Source: Stutzerimonas stutzeri TS44
GTDB lineage: Bacteria; Pseudomonadota; Gammaproteobacteria; Pseudomonadales; Pseudomonadaceae
DNA length: 64,000 nt
Assembly: GCA_000263395.1 (NCBI GenBank)
Contig: AJXE01000011.1
Coordinates: forward strand, 57,197 to 121,196
Reading direction: 5' to 3'
The notes beneath the pieces were generated by a model. The model searched no databases, was not told where the DNA came from, and worked only from the letters and a program-made list of their open reading frames with translations. Shown here piece by piece: positions 42,178 through 50,994 of the stretch. Made by a program: the position numbers and the translations under genes. Numbering within the stretch: position 1 is the first letter of the stretch; each line of letters begins with the position of its first letter.

Positions 42178-43254
42178 ATGCTTATCGATCTTCACGCCCA
42201 CGCGCCACACCCTGACTACTATGACCAGCATCCCCATTGGGGGCCGGCTTTTGAGTCGCAGCCCGATGGAGACATCAAATTGCGTGTCGGTGAGTGGATT
42301 CTTTCTCTAGGCGCACCAGAGCGTAAGAAAGCTTTGCGCGAGGCCCATGCCCGGGGCGAGACCTTAAACGTCGAGGAATACATGGCCAAATGGCGCGACC
42401 CGAGCAACCGTCTCGCGGCTATGGACGCGGCGGGGCAGGATGCTCAGGTTCTGTCCGTTCCAAGTCATTGCTACATGTATTGGACCGAAGCCGAATTTGC
42501 GGTCCCGTTCGCTCGCAAGGTCAACGATGTGATGGCTGAGTATTGCTCGGCAGCGCCCAATCGGCTGATGTTCTGGGCGCACGCACCGCTGAACGTTCCC
42601 CTTGAAGCAGCCAAGGAAATCCGCCGCGCCTGCAACGAATTGGGAGCGAAAGGCCTGAGCGCCGGTGGCTCGAACTTCGGTGGGCTGGAATATGACTCGC
42701 CAGAGCTGGACCCGGTTTGGGAAGCGTTGTGTGAAGTTGACCTACCAATTTTCGTTCACGGCTACAACCAGTCCGTGACCTGGGGCAAGGACGCCAATAC
42801 CGATCGGTATGAAACGACCGCGATCGTCGGTATGAATTACGACGAAACCAAATGCCTGTGGTATCTCATTAACGGCGGAGTGCTCGATCGCTTCCCGAAT
42901 CTGAAGATCTACATCACCCACGGTGGTGGCTTCGTTCCTTATCAGCTCGGTCGGCTTGCCCAGACCAACCCGAACCTCGACGTTTTCCACAACAAAAAGC
43001 CCTTCCTCGACTATCTGCCGAACTTCTATTTCGATGTGGAGCTTCACGAGCTTCCCATGCGTCAGGCCATGGTCGATGTGATCGGCGCGGATCGGGTGCT
43101 TTATGGATCGAACTTCGGTGGCAGCGACGCAGTCCGCCACGACCTGACCGAGGGGCTGCGCCTATCGGACGAAGACCTGCAGAAAATCCGCTGGAAGAAC
43201 GCGTGCGAATTGCTGCGCCTTGATCCCGCTAAAGTCGGGAAGGTTGGTGTCTGA
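42178..43254 (+). CDS. ACMSD-type amidohydrolase with Asp-to-Asn change
   Basis: 358 residues with the metal-binding DLHAHAPH at the N-terminus, a His in PIFVHGYN, and ITHGGGFVPYQLGRL. The C-terminal ligand motif usually read as GSDxP is here LYGSNFGG, so the expected Asp is Asn. ACMSD-family members decarboxylate or hydrolyse ring-cleavage products. The replacement may alter metal affinity or shift chemistry (for example to a hydratase). GAGGTA lies 8 bases upstream. It overlaps the FAH gene by 1 base (TGATG) and heads an operon that continues with FAH, hydroxyacyl-CoA dehydrogenase, thiolase and CMD genes. Confidence 0.86.
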   Translation: MLIDLHAHAPHPDYYDQHPHWGPAFESQPDGDIKLRVGEWILSLGAPERKKALREAHARGETLNVEEYMAKWRDPSNRLAAMDAAGQDAQVLSVPSHCYMYWTEAEFAVPFARKVNDVMAEYCSAAPNRLMFWAHAPLNVPLEAAKEIRRACNELGAKGLSAGGSNFGGLEYDSPELDPVWEALCEVDLPIFVHGYNQSVTWGKDANTDRYETTAIVGMNYDETKCLWYLINGGVLDRFPNLKIYITHGGGFVPYQLGRLAQTNPNLDVFHNKKPFLDYLPNFYFDVELHELPMRQAMVDVIGADRVLYGSNFGGSDAVRHDLTEGLRLSDEDLQKIRWKNACELLRLDPAKVGKVGV

Positions 43255-44108
43255 TGAAGCTGGCGCGTTGTTCCCACAATGAGGGAGAACCCTTCTGGGC
43301 GATAGTCGATATCCAACAGGACGAAGTCACTCCCATTGTCGGCCCGTTCTCCGAGTGGGCTCCTGCCATCGCCCAAGGCAAGGGAGTCAGTGCGTTGCGT
43401 TTGCTGGGGCGGCCAGCGCCGCTTTCCCAGGTTCGCTTGTTACCGCCGATCGAGCCCGTTAATCGAGTGGTTGTCGCTGGGGCGAATTACACCAAGCACC
43501 TCGCCGAGGATTTTGGCCTCAGCGCGCCGGCACAGCCCGTGGCCTTCCTCAAGGCCTACGGTGCACTCATTGGAGCCAACGATCCGATTCGCTTTCCGCC
43601 GCTGACCGAAAAGCTCGATCACGAGGTCGAGCTGGTGGCAGTCATTGGCAGCAGCGAAATCGACCTGGCTGACCCCTTGGGTTGCGTCCTGGGGTATACC
43701 GTTGGCAATGATGTAAGTGCCCGCGACCTGCAGCTTAGCGGGCCGCCGGGGATCGGAATGGATCTGTTCGCCGCCAAAAGCCAGGACAAGACCACCGGAC
43801 TTGGTCCATGGATCGTTACCAAGGATGAGTTTCCGGCGGGGTCTCCTGCTCTCAGGTTGACTTTGAAAGTAAATGGCGAAACCCGTCAGGACAGCTCTAC
43901 CAGCGAAATGACCTGGAATGTTGGTGAATTGATCAACTTCGTCCAGCAGCGCTCCAGCTTTGCTTGCGGTGACGTGTTGTTCACGGGGTCGCCGGCCGGG
44001 GTCGGGATGGGAACTGGCGTGTATTTAAACCCTGGCGATGTGGTCGAGGCGACCGTGGAAGGCATAGGTACGCTACGTAATGTAGTTGGCGAAAAGCCCA
44101 GCGTCTAA
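43254..44108 (+). CDS. Fumarylacetoacetate hydrolase-family protein (DitD-like)
   Basis: 284 residues with VVVAGANYTKHLAEDF, the metal motif LDHEVELVAVIG (Glu-x-Glu), YTVGNDVSARDLQ and LFTGSPAGVGMGTG. It resembles DitD in length and motifs and ends at VEGIGTLRNVVGEKP. It probably hydrolyses a C-C bond of a diketo acid or works as an isomerase/decarboxylase downstream of ring opening. It is translationally coupled to the preceding amidohydrolase, and the two may act in sequence. Confidence 0.87.
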   Translation: MKLARCSHNEGEPFWAIVDIQQDEVTPIVGPFSEWAPAIAQGKGVSALRLLGRPAPLSQVRLLPPIEPVNRVVVAGANYTKHLAEDFGLSAPAQPVAFLKAYGALIGANDPIRFPPLTEKLDHEVELVAVIGSSEIDLADPLGCVLGYTVGNDVSARDLQLSGPPGIGMDLFAAKSQDKTTGLGPWIVTKDEFPAGSPALRLTLKVNGETRQDSSTSEMTWNVGELINFVQQRSSFACGDVLFTGSPAGVGMGTGVYLNPGDVVEATVEGIGTLRNVVGEKPSV

Positions 44109-44124
44109 ATCGAGAGCGAATTAA

Positions 44125-45030
44125 ATGACTAATAAAGAAGACAAAATTGTAGTGGTTGGTGCCGGCTTGATGGGTACCGGCATTGCGCATGCATTCGCCA
44201 GTTCAGGATTCGCCACCTTGTTGGTCGACACGAACGCCGAGTCGCTCACTCGTGCCAAAGGCAACATCGAAAATATCCTCAGCACCGGCGTCAAGCTGGG
44301 AAAGGTTACCGATGAGGTCGCCCGGTCTTCGCTGGCGAATCTGATTACCTGCGGTGATCTGAGCGAGGCGGCGCTTGGCGCCAACTGGCTGGTCGAAACC
44401 GTTTCTGAACAATTGGCGGTGAAGAAGGCCGTTCTCGGCCAGGCTGCTCCTCTGCTGGCTTCGAACGCGATCATCGCCACTAACACTTCGGCCCTTAGCG
44501 TCACCGAGATTGCCGCATCGGTGCCCGAGTTCGCCGATCGTGTCGTTGGCATGCACTTCTTCAATCCGGTGCACAAGATGAAGCTGGTTGAATTGGTGCG
44601 CGGCCTGGCCACCACTGACGAGGTAGTCGCGCGTACCAAGGCCCTCTGCGATGCGATCGGCAAGACCTCGATCACCGTCAACGAGTCGCCAGGCCTCACG
44701 ACCAGCCGCATGTCCGCGCTACTTGGTAACGAAGCCATGTACATGCTGCAGGAAGGCACGGCGACGGCCGAAGACATCGACACTGCGCTGCGCATGGGTT
44801 TCAACCACCCGATGGGGCCGCTGGAACTCGGCGATCTGACGGGTTGGGATACTCGTCTGTCGGTGCTGCGTTACCTGCACCAGACGCTGGGAGAGAAATT
44901 CCGGCCCTGTCCGCTGATCATCAAGATGGTTGCCGCTGGGCGTCTGGGTCGTAAGACAGGACATGGCGTCTATCGCTACGAGGACGGTAACCGAGTGCCG
45001 GGCTCCGGCCTCAAGGCGAGCGCACTATGA
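44125..45030 (+). CDS. 3-Hydroxyacyl-CoA dehydrogenase
   Basis: 301 residues, PaaH/Hbd type. The NAD-binding motif VVVGAGLMGTGIAHAFASSGF lies near residue 10 and the acidic residue in LLVDTN. The family signature RVVGMHFFNPVHKMKLVEL carries the catalytic His, and the C-terminal dimer domain has GFNHPMGPLELGDLTGWD and GRLGRKTGHGVYRY. It oxidises 3-hydroxyacyl-CoA to 3-ketoacyl-CoA. Its stop overlaps the thiolase start (ATGA), so steps three and four of beta-oxidation are produced together. Confidence 0.94.
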   Translation: MTNKEDKIVVVGAGLMGTGIAHAFASSGFATLLVDTNAESLTRAKGNIENILSTGVKLGKVTDEVARSSLANLITCGDLSEAALGANWLVETVSEQLAVKKAVLGQAAPLLASNAIIATNTSALSVTEIAASVPEFADRVVGMHFFNPVHKMKLVELVRGLATTDEVVARTKALCDAIGKTSITVNESPGLTTSRMSALLGNEAMYMLQEGTATAEDIDTALRMGFNHPMGPLELGDLTGWDTRLSVLRYLHQTLGEKFRPCPLIIKMVAAGRLGRKTGHGVYRYEDGNRVPGSGLKASAL

Positions 45031-46202
45031 AAGACATCGTAATTGTTGATGCGGTGCGGACGCCGGTCGGCCGTTTTCGTGGAAGTCTTGCTGGCGTACG
45101 AGCCGACCATTTGGGTTCGCTGGTCATCGGCAAGCTGCTTGAGCGGGTCGATCTGTCGCCCTCACAGGTCGACGACGTGATTTTCGGCTGTGTTACTCAG
45201 ATTGGCGAACAGTCGGCGAACATCGCCCGTACTGCGCTTCTTGGAGCGGGCTGGCCGGTAACTATTCCCGGGCTGACACTCGACCGCAAGTGTGGCTCAG
45301 GCGAAGCGGCTGTGCATGCGGCCGCAGGCGCTATCGCGTCTGGAATGGCGGATGTCATTGTCGCTGGCGGGGCGGAGAACATGAGTCGCGTGCCCATGGG
45401 CAGCAACCGTGAGATCCACGGTGAAGCCTTTGGCTGGATGGCGGCGGAGCGCTACGAACTGACCAGCCAGGGTGAGGCCTCCGAGCGGATGGCTGACAAG
45501 TGGTCACTCAGTCGCGAAGTGCTGGACGACTACGCTTTCGAAAGCCATCAGCGCGCCGCGAAAGCGGCTGATGCGGGTTATTTCGATAGCCAGATCGTTC
45601 CGGTACCGGTTGAATTGTTGCGTGAACACTATCTGACTGAGCCAGCAGCTGATCTGGTGGCAGACGAGACCATCCGTCGCGATACCTCGAGGGAAAAGCT
45701 CTCGACGCTAAAAACCAGTTTCCGCCCTGAGAATGGGCGGGTCACTGCAGGTAATTCCTCGCAGATATCCGATGGCGCCGCTGCGCTGCTGTTGATGTCC
45801 GCAGATACCGCCAAACGGCTGGGTCTCAGGGCTCGCGCGCGCATCCGAGCTTTCGCGACCGTCGGTGCAGACCCGACGCTGATGTTGACCGGCCCTATCG
45901 AGGCGACCAAGAAGGTGCTGGGCAAGGCTGGTTTGTCCATCGGCGACATCGACCTTTTCGAGGTCAACGAGGCCTTCGCGTCGGTACCACTTGCCTGGAT
46001 GCAGGAAACCGGAGTGCCGCATGACAAGCTCAACGTCAACGGCGGGGCCATTGCTCTGGGGCACCCGCTGGGCGCCAGTGGCGCTCGGCTGATGACAACG
46101 TTGCTCAACGAACTTGAGCGGCGGGGCGCCCGCTACGGTCTACAGGCGATCTGTTGCGCTGGAGGCCTGGGCACTGCAACGATCATCGAGCGGCTCGACT
46201 GA
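45027..46202 (+). CDS. Acetyl-CoA acetyltransferase / 3-ketoacyl-CoA thiolase
   Basis: 391 residues, a classical thiolase. The active-site Cys is in LDRKCGSGEAAVHAAAGAI (about residue 89), the His in GGAIALGHPLGASGARLM, and the second Cys in ICCAGGLGTATI near the C-terminus. It cleaves 3-ketoacyl-CoA with CoA to release acetyl-CoA or propionyl-CoA. It overlaps the hydroxyacyl-CoA dehydrogenase gene by 4 bp. In contrast to DitF it has the full catalytic set. Confidence 0.94.
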   Translation: MKDIVIVDAVRTPVGRFRGSLAGVRADHLGSLVIGKLLERVDLSPSQVDDVIFGCVTQIGEQSANIARTALLGAGWPVTIPGLTLDRKCGSGEAAVHAAAGAIASGMADVIVAGGAENMSRVPMGSNREIHGEAFGWMAAERYELTSQGEASERMADKWSLSREVLDDYAFESHQRAAKAADAGYFDSQIVPVPVELLREHYLTEPAADLVADETIRRDTSREKLSTLKTSFRPENGRVTAGNSSQISDGAAALLLMSADTAKRLGLRARARIRAFATVGADPTLMLTGPIEATKKVLGKAGLSIGDIDLFEVNEAFASVPLAWMQETGVPHDKLNVNGGAIALGHPLGASGARLMTTLLNELERRGARYGLQAICCAGGLGTATIIERLD

Positions 46203-46226
46203 GCAGCCGACAGTGAGGTAACGGCT

Positions 46227-46730
46227 ATGGCGCGGGTATCTTTCGTTCCGCTGGATGATCTGCCGGAAGAGTTACGTGACGCCGTTGCACGCGGCCAGCA
46301 GAGTCGGATACTGAGCTCGCCCAGGCCTGTTCAGGTCTGGGCGCATCGACCCAGCACAGCACTGGCTTGGCTTGGTTTGCTGGAAAGCTTGCATCAGGAC
46401 AGCCTGCTCGATGAGCGCCTACGTGAACTGGTGCGCCTGAAAATTGCCAGCATCACCAGTTGCCACGCGTGCCAATTGGCTCGTAAATCCGATCAGGTGA
46501 CGGAAGATGACATCGCCTGTCTTTCTTCGGATAGCGATCGTTTCGAGCCGTCTGAAAGGGCTGCTCTGATCTTCGCTGAATTGTTTGCCGGCGATTACAT
46601 GGCCATCAGCGACGAAAACTATGCACATCTCGCCGAGTTCTTCTCAGAGGCTCAAGTGGTCGAACTGAACATGTACTGCGCGCTGATGCTGGCCGGCGGT
46701 CGGATGACCTATGTGCAGCAGGCGTATTGA
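46227..46730 (+). CDS. Carboxymuconolactone decarboxylase / AhpD-like protein
   Basis: 167 residues with the AhpD/CMD helical core. RLRELVRLKIASITSCHACQLAR contains the redox-type CHAC motif and the conserved upstream Glu. Members are peroxidase partners (AhpD) or decarboxylases; those with CxxC are usually AhpD-like and may counter peroxides generated by the oxidases. It lies 24 bp after the thiolase with a GAGGT ribosome site and ends the operon that begins at 42178. Confidence 0.85.
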   Translation: MARVSFVPLDDLPEELRDAVARGQQSRILSSPRPVQVWAHRPSTALAWLGLLESLHQDSLLDERLRELVRLKIASITSCHACQLARKSDQVTEDDIACLSSDSDRFEPSERAALIFAELFAGDYMAISDENYAHLAEFFSEAQVVELNMYCALMLAGGRMTYVQQAY

Positions 46731-46893
46731 GCGGGTCGACGCCCTGGCATGGATGTGGAGCACGCTGTTCAGTAAATTTGATCCAAATGTAAAAATCCGT
46801 TCAATAAGCACTCGGTTGGGCCTAGTATCTCGCCCATGCAGGCGTCTTTTAGACGCAACGGCTTATGCCTGAACAATAACAAGGAGAAGAACA

Positions 46894-48168
46894 ATGTCTA
46901 CACAGGCGCGGGACAATCTGGGCAAGGCGTTCGCAGACGTCGCCAGCAACTATCGTGGAAGCGATGTGGACCTTCATGCGGTATATCGCGAGATGCGCAT
47001 GAATTCGCCGGTTCTTGAAGAAAACTTCATGGCGCGTCTGGGGGTGCCGAGCATCGCCGGGCTGGACGCCAACCGTCCTACGTTCACCTTGTTCAAATAC
47101 AGCGATGTCATGGCAGTGATGCGCGATGCCAGCAACTTCACAAGTGGCTTTATCGCCGAAGGCCTGGGCGCGTTTTTTGACGGGCTGATCCTGACAGCAA
47201 TGGATGGAGATGCACACAAGAACATTCGCAACCTGCTTCAGCCTGTGTTCATGCCTGAAACAGTCAATCGCTGGAAAGAAACCAAGATCGATCGCGTCAT
47301 CCGCGAGGAGTACATCAAACCGCTGGTACCGAGCAAGGGCGGCGACCTGATGGACTTTGCCCTGTATTTCCCAATCCGGGTCATATATTCGCTAATCGGC
47401 TTTCCTGAGGATCGCCCGGACGAGATCGAACAATATGCTGCCTGGGCACTGGCGATCCTTGCCGGCCCGCAAGTGGATCCGGAAAAAGCCGCCGCCGCGC
47501 GCGGTGCTGCGATGGAAGCTGCCAAAGCGCTCTATGACGTCGTCAAGGTTGTCGTAGCCGAGCGTCGCGCGTCCGGTGCCGAAGGCGACGACCTGATTAG
47601 CAGGTTAATACGTGCCGAGTATGAGGGGCGCTCGCTAGATGACCATGAAATCGCGACCTTTGTGCGTTCGTTGCTGCCGGCGGCCAGCGAAACCACTACG
47701 CGTACGTTCGGTACGCTGATGACGTTGTTGCTCCAGAACCCTGAGGTGCTGGAGCGGGTGCGCAAGGATCGCAGCCTAGTCTCCAAGGCCATCGATGAAG
47801 CCGTACGTCTGGAGCCGGTCGCTACCTTCAAGGTGCGTCAGGCTGCCCAGGATATGGAAATCCGCGGTGTGAAGATTCCCAAAGGGGCTATGGTGCAGTG
47901 CATCGTTACCTCGGCGAACCGTGACGAGGACGCCTTCGAGCACGGCGATGTATTCGACATCGACAGACGACCAAAACCCTCATTCGGCTTTGGTTTTGGG
48001 CCGCATATGTGCATCGGGCAATTCGTCGCGAAGACGGAGCTCAACTGCGCACTGAACGCGATCCTCGATCTCATGCCGAATATCCGCCTGGATCCTTCCA
48101 AGCCTGCACCAGAGATTATCGGCGCCCAGTTGCGCGGACCTCACTACCTTCACGTCCTCTGGGATTGA
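46894..48168 (+). CDS. ditQ: Cytochrome P450 (DitQ-like)
   Basis: 424 residues, AAGGAG upstream. The heme-binding loop is FGFGFGPHMCIGQFVAK with the thiolate Cys at about 373. The K-helix ExxR is present (EAVRLEPVATF), as is the I-helix oxygen-binding segment SLLPAASETTTRT. It has no membrane anchor, as usual for bacterial class I P450s. DitQ of P. abietaniphila takes part in dehydroabietate metabolism and is thought to oxidise C7. Electrons probably come through the ferredoxin/reductase pair at 21611-23200. The assignment to DitQ rather than another P450 of resin-acid degraders rests on position and family only. Confidence 0.85.
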   Translation: MSTQARDNLGKAFADVASNYRGSDVDLHAVYREMRMNSPVLEENFMARLGVPSIAGLDANRPTFTLFKYSDVMAVMRDASNFTSGFIAEGLGAFFDGLILTAMDGDAHKNIRNLLQPVFMPETVNRWKETKIDRVIREEYIKPLVPSKGGDLMDFALYFPIRVIYSLIGFPEDRPDEIEQYAAWALAILAGPQVDPEKAAAARGAAMEAAKALYDVVKVVVAERRASGAEGDDLISRLIRAEYEGRSLDDHEIATFVRSLLPAASETTTRTFGTLMTLLLQNPEVLERVRKDRSLVSKAIDEAVRLEPVATFKVRQAAQDMEIRGVKIPKGAMVQCIVTSANRDEDAFEHGDVFDIDRRPKPSFGFGFGPHMCIGQFVAKTELNCALNAILDLMPNIRLDPSKPAPEIIGAQLRGPHYLHVLWD

Positions 48169-48200
48169 GGCGCGGGCTTACTGCGCTCACGCCACGCTCA

Positions 48201-48226
48201 GCCCTTTCCTGCCCGCAGGGAAGGGC
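48201..48226. terminator. Hairpin after the P450 gene
   Basis: GCCCTTTCCTGC and GCAGGGAAGGGC pair over 12 bp with one G-T wobble around a very short centre; the effective loop is 4-6 bases. No T run follows directly. Confidence 0.5.
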
Positions 48227-48308
48227 GCCTGCCTCGTTGTTCTTAGCCTTGTTGAATCCTGCCATCCCTGGTAGCGGTAAATGATGTGTTTGCTCTCAAG
48301 ATTGGATT

Positions 48309-48333
48309 TGAACACAATCTAATTATGTGTTTA
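48309..48333. promoter_or_regulatory. Operator/promoter element TGAACA-N13-TGTTTA
   Basis: Dyad with one mismatch and exact 13-bp spacing, 65 bases before the amidohydrolase gene. TTGAAC and TTTAAT about 17 bp apart resemble a sigma-70 promoter. Confidence 0.6.
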
Positions 48334-48346
48334 ATTTTATCGCAAC

Positions 48347-48366
48347 GTGTTCTATGCTTCGAACAC
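48347..48366. promoter_or_regulatory. Second dyad GTGTTC-N8-GAACAC
   Basis: Perfect 6-bp inverted repeat 32 bases before the start at 48399, using the same TGTTC/GAACA hexamer as the dit elements but in the opposite arrangement and with shorter spacing. Confidence 0.45.
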
Positions 48367-48398
48367 AACAACGAACCCATTTGCGAAGGGGAAGAACA

Positions 48399-49706
48399 AT
48401 GAAGGTTGAAGATCTCATTCTCGTCAGCGTTGATGACCATGCCATCGAGCCACCAAACGCTTTTGCTCGTCATATGCCGGAGCGTTTCAAAGGGCGCGAG
48501 CCCCATGTCGTCAAGCGCGGTGACCGCGATGTGTGGGTTTTCGAAGAGCAGGCCACCGGCTACATGGGCTTGAACTCGGTAGTTGGCCGACCAAAAGAAG
48601 AGTACGGCATGGAGCCGTTGGGCTATGACCAGATGCGCCGTGGCACCTGGAGCGTGGCGGATCGTGTCGACGACATGAACGCTAACGGCGTGCTCGGTTC
48701 GCTGTGCTTCCCGACGTTCCCGGGTTTTGCCGGTCAGCGTTTCCAGAATCATCCGGATCGCGCCGTATCGCTGGCGGCGATCCAGGCCTACAACGACTGG
48801 CATCTGCACGACTGGTGCAACGCCGCGCCAGGCCGTTTCATCCCGCTGATGCTGGTGCCATGGTGGGACATGCAGGCGGCCGCCGCCGAGGTTACGCGCC
48901 TGGCGAAGCAAGGCGTGCATGCGCTGTCGCTGTCTGACAATCCGGCGATCCACGGCTTCCCGTCGATCCACAGCGATTACTGGGATCCGCTCTGGAAGGC
49001 CTGTTCCGACAACAACGTCGTGATCTGCTGCCATATTGGGACCGGCGTAAAGGCTAACCATGCTTCAGACCTGTCGCCAATTGATGCGTGGATCACGTCC
49101 ATGCCTATTTCCATCGCCAATTCCGCGGCTGACTGGATCTGGGCACCGATGTGGAAGAAATTCCCCAACCTGCGCATGGCGCTGTCTGAAGGGAGCATCG
49201 GCTGGATTCCCTATCTGCTCGAGCGCGCCGATTTCACCCACCGTCACCACAACGCCTGGACCAACTCTAACTTCGGCGGGAAGATGCCCAGCGACATCTT
49301 CCACAAACATTTCATCACCTGCTTCATCGAGGACAACTTTGGTCTGCAGAACCTGAAATTCATGAACGAAGACATGGTTACCTGGGAAAGCGACTATCCG
49401 CACTCGGATTGCACCTGGCCGAACTCGCCGGAGTCCGCATGGGAAGGGCTGCAACACCTATCTAAAGAAACCATCGACAAGGTCACCCACCTCAATGCGA
49501 TGCGGGAGTTCTCTTTCGACCCATTCTCCATTCATGGACGCGAGAATTGCACAGTAGGCGAACTTCGCAAGAAAGCGGCGCACGTCAAGATCGAGCCAGC
49601 ATTGGGACTCGGCGGCGCCGACCACGGTCGCAATGACGGCAAGCCAGTCACGTCGGGGGACATCAACGCGATGTTCGAGAAGGCTGATGCCGGAACTGCT
49701 CTCTAG
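48399..49706 (+). CDS. ACMSD-type amidohydrolase (paralog of 14881-16188)
   Basis: 435 residues from ATG 48399 (GAAGGGGAAG upstream). Nearly the same sequence landmarks as the protein at 14881: VSVDDHAIEP, TGYMGLNSVVGRPKEEYGME, CCHIGTGVK, WESDYPHSDCTWP and DINAMFEKADAGTAL at the end. The metal-binding Asp and His are kept. Copies in both ring-cleavage modules imply the same step, perhaps decarboxylation or hydrolysis of a ring-fission product. It has its own promoter with two dyads. After the gene, 49707-49843 is non-coding. Confidence 0.88.
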   Translation: MKVEDLILVSVDDHAIEPPNAFARHMPERFKGREPHVVKRGDRDVWVFEEQATGYMGLNSVVGRPKEEYGMEPLGYDQMRRGTWSVADRVDDMNANGVLGSLCFPTFPGFAGQRFQNHPDRAVSLAAIQAYNDWHLHDWCNAAPGRFIPLMLVPWWDMQAAAAEVTRLAKQGVHALSLSDNPAIHGFPSIHSDYWDPLWKACSDNNVVICCHIGTGVKANHASDLSPIDAWITSMPISIANSAADWIWAPMWKKFPNLRMALSEGSIGWIPYLLERADFTHRHHNAWTNSNFGGKMPSDIFHKHFITCFIEDNFGLQNLKFMNEDMVTWESDYPHSDCTWPNSPESAWEGLQHLSKETIDKVTHLNAMREFSFDPFSIHGRENCTVGELRKKAAHVKIEPALGLGGADHGRNDGKPVTSGDINAMFEKADAGTAL

Positions 49707-49843
49707 CAGGTCGTAAAAAGTAGCGGCAAGGCACAGTAATTCCCCGTTGGGGCAGGTTCATTTGCGATAGGTAGTCACGCCTCGCGAGTGCGCCTGTCCA
49801 GGGGCTACTTCTAGAGTCTTGCGTCCAGTTGATGAGCGTGCAT

Positions 49844-50992
49844 ATGTCTATCACTCAGTTCAGTTACAGTAGAATTCCCGCCGAGGCCGAATCCCTTCGT
49901 GCGGAGGTGCGGGAGTTTCTCAAAAGCCATCTTGCCGACTATCCGGCGACAGCCAGAGCGCAGTCATGGATGGGTTTCGATGCTGCCTTCAGCCGCAAGC
50001 TAGGTACCCAGGGCTGGGTTGGTATGGCTATGCCCGAGCAGTACGGCGGCGCCGCGGCGGGTCCGTTTGCTCGTTACGTGATCATCGAAGAGCTGCTCGC
50101 AGCCGGCGCGCCGGTTTCGGCGCACTGGATTGCCGACCGGCAGAGCGGGCCGCTGATCAACCGTTTCGGCACCGAAGCGCAGAGAGAGCGATATTTGCCG
50201 CCGATTTGCCGTGGTGAAAGTTACTTTTGCATCGGCATGAGCGAACCGAACTCCGGCTCCGATCTCGCCTCGATCAAGACCGCAGCTGTGCGGAATGACG
50301 CCGGCTGGCTGCTCAATGGGCAAAAGGTCTGGACGACCAACGCGCAGCACTCGCACTTCATGATCGCCCTGGTGCGCACTGGTGAAAAACAGGCGGCGCG
50401 TCATGAGGGCATGTCGCAGTTCGTCGTTGATCTTAAGTTGCCGGGTATCACCATTCGGCCTATTCGCGATCTCACTGGCGGCGAGCACTTCAATGAAGTG
50501 TTCTTCGACAATGTGCAACTCGATGCAGACGCGCTTATTGGTACCGAAGGCAAGGGCTGGGATCAGGTAACAGCCGAGCTGGCTTTCGAGCGCAGTGGCC
50601 CGGAGCGTTTTCTCAGCTGTATAGAGCTGATCAAGACGGTGATTGCCGGGATGGGCACCGCGCCGGACGCTTTGCAAAGCCGTGAAATCGGGCGACTGAC
50701 CGCGAGGCTGCTGACGTTGCGCAACATGTCGCTGGCAGTGACCGCACAATTGGCGGCCGGCGAACATCCAGCCTGGGCTGCTTCATGCGTGAAGGACCTC
50801 GGTAATCAGTTCGAACAGGAAATACCCGAGATCGCCCAATTGCTGCTCGAGGCCGAGCCTCGCCAGAACGGCGGTAGCGAGCATGCGCAGGTTCTTGCCT
50901 ACCTGACTCAAATGGCACCGTCTTTCTCACTGCGCGGAGGCACCCGCGAAATCCTGCGCGGGATCATCGCGCGCGGATTGGGGTTGCGATAA
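49844..50992 (+). CDS. Acyl-CoA dehydrogenase, FadE28/29-like, first of a pair
   Basis: 382 residues from ATG 49844 (MSITQFSYSRI); TTG 49829 and ATG 49832 are alternatives, none with a good ribosome site. Domains: alpha N-terminal (EVREFLKSHL), beta domain with the FAD signature CIGMSEPNSGSDLAS, and a C-terminal helical domain ending LRGGTREILRGIIARGLGL. The family position of the MCAD-type catalytic Glu is Gly (RGGT), as in steroid-side-chain dehydrogenases where the base sits elsewhere. It is followed after 2 bp by a second, more divergent acyl-CoA dehydrogenase, suggesting a heteromeric enzyme for a bulky cyclic acyl-CoA. Confidence 0.9.
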   Translation: MSITQFSYSRIPAEAESLRAEVREFLKSHLADYPATARAQSWMGFDAAFSRKLGTQGWVGMAMPEQYGGAAAGPFARYVIIEELLAAGAPVSAHWIADRQSGPLINRFGTEAQRERYLPPICRGESYFCIGMSEPNSGSDLASIKTAAVRNDAGWLLNGQKVWTTNAQHSHFMIALVRTGEKQAARHEGMSQFVVDLKLPGITIRPIRDLTGGEHFNEVFFDNVQLDADALIGTEGKGWDQVTAELAFERSGPERFLSCIELIKTVIAGMGTAPDALQSREIGRLTARLLTLRNMSLAVTAQLAAGEHPAWAASCVKDLGNQFEQEIPEIAQLLLEAEPRQNGGSEHAQVLAYLTQMAPSFSLRGGTREILRGIIARGLGLR

Positions 50993-50994
50993 TC

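Noticed and set aside
46766..46771. A dit-type dyad upstream of the P450 gene
   Set aside because: Only a single TGTTCA is found; no second arm stands at the required spacing, so I did not list it as a site.
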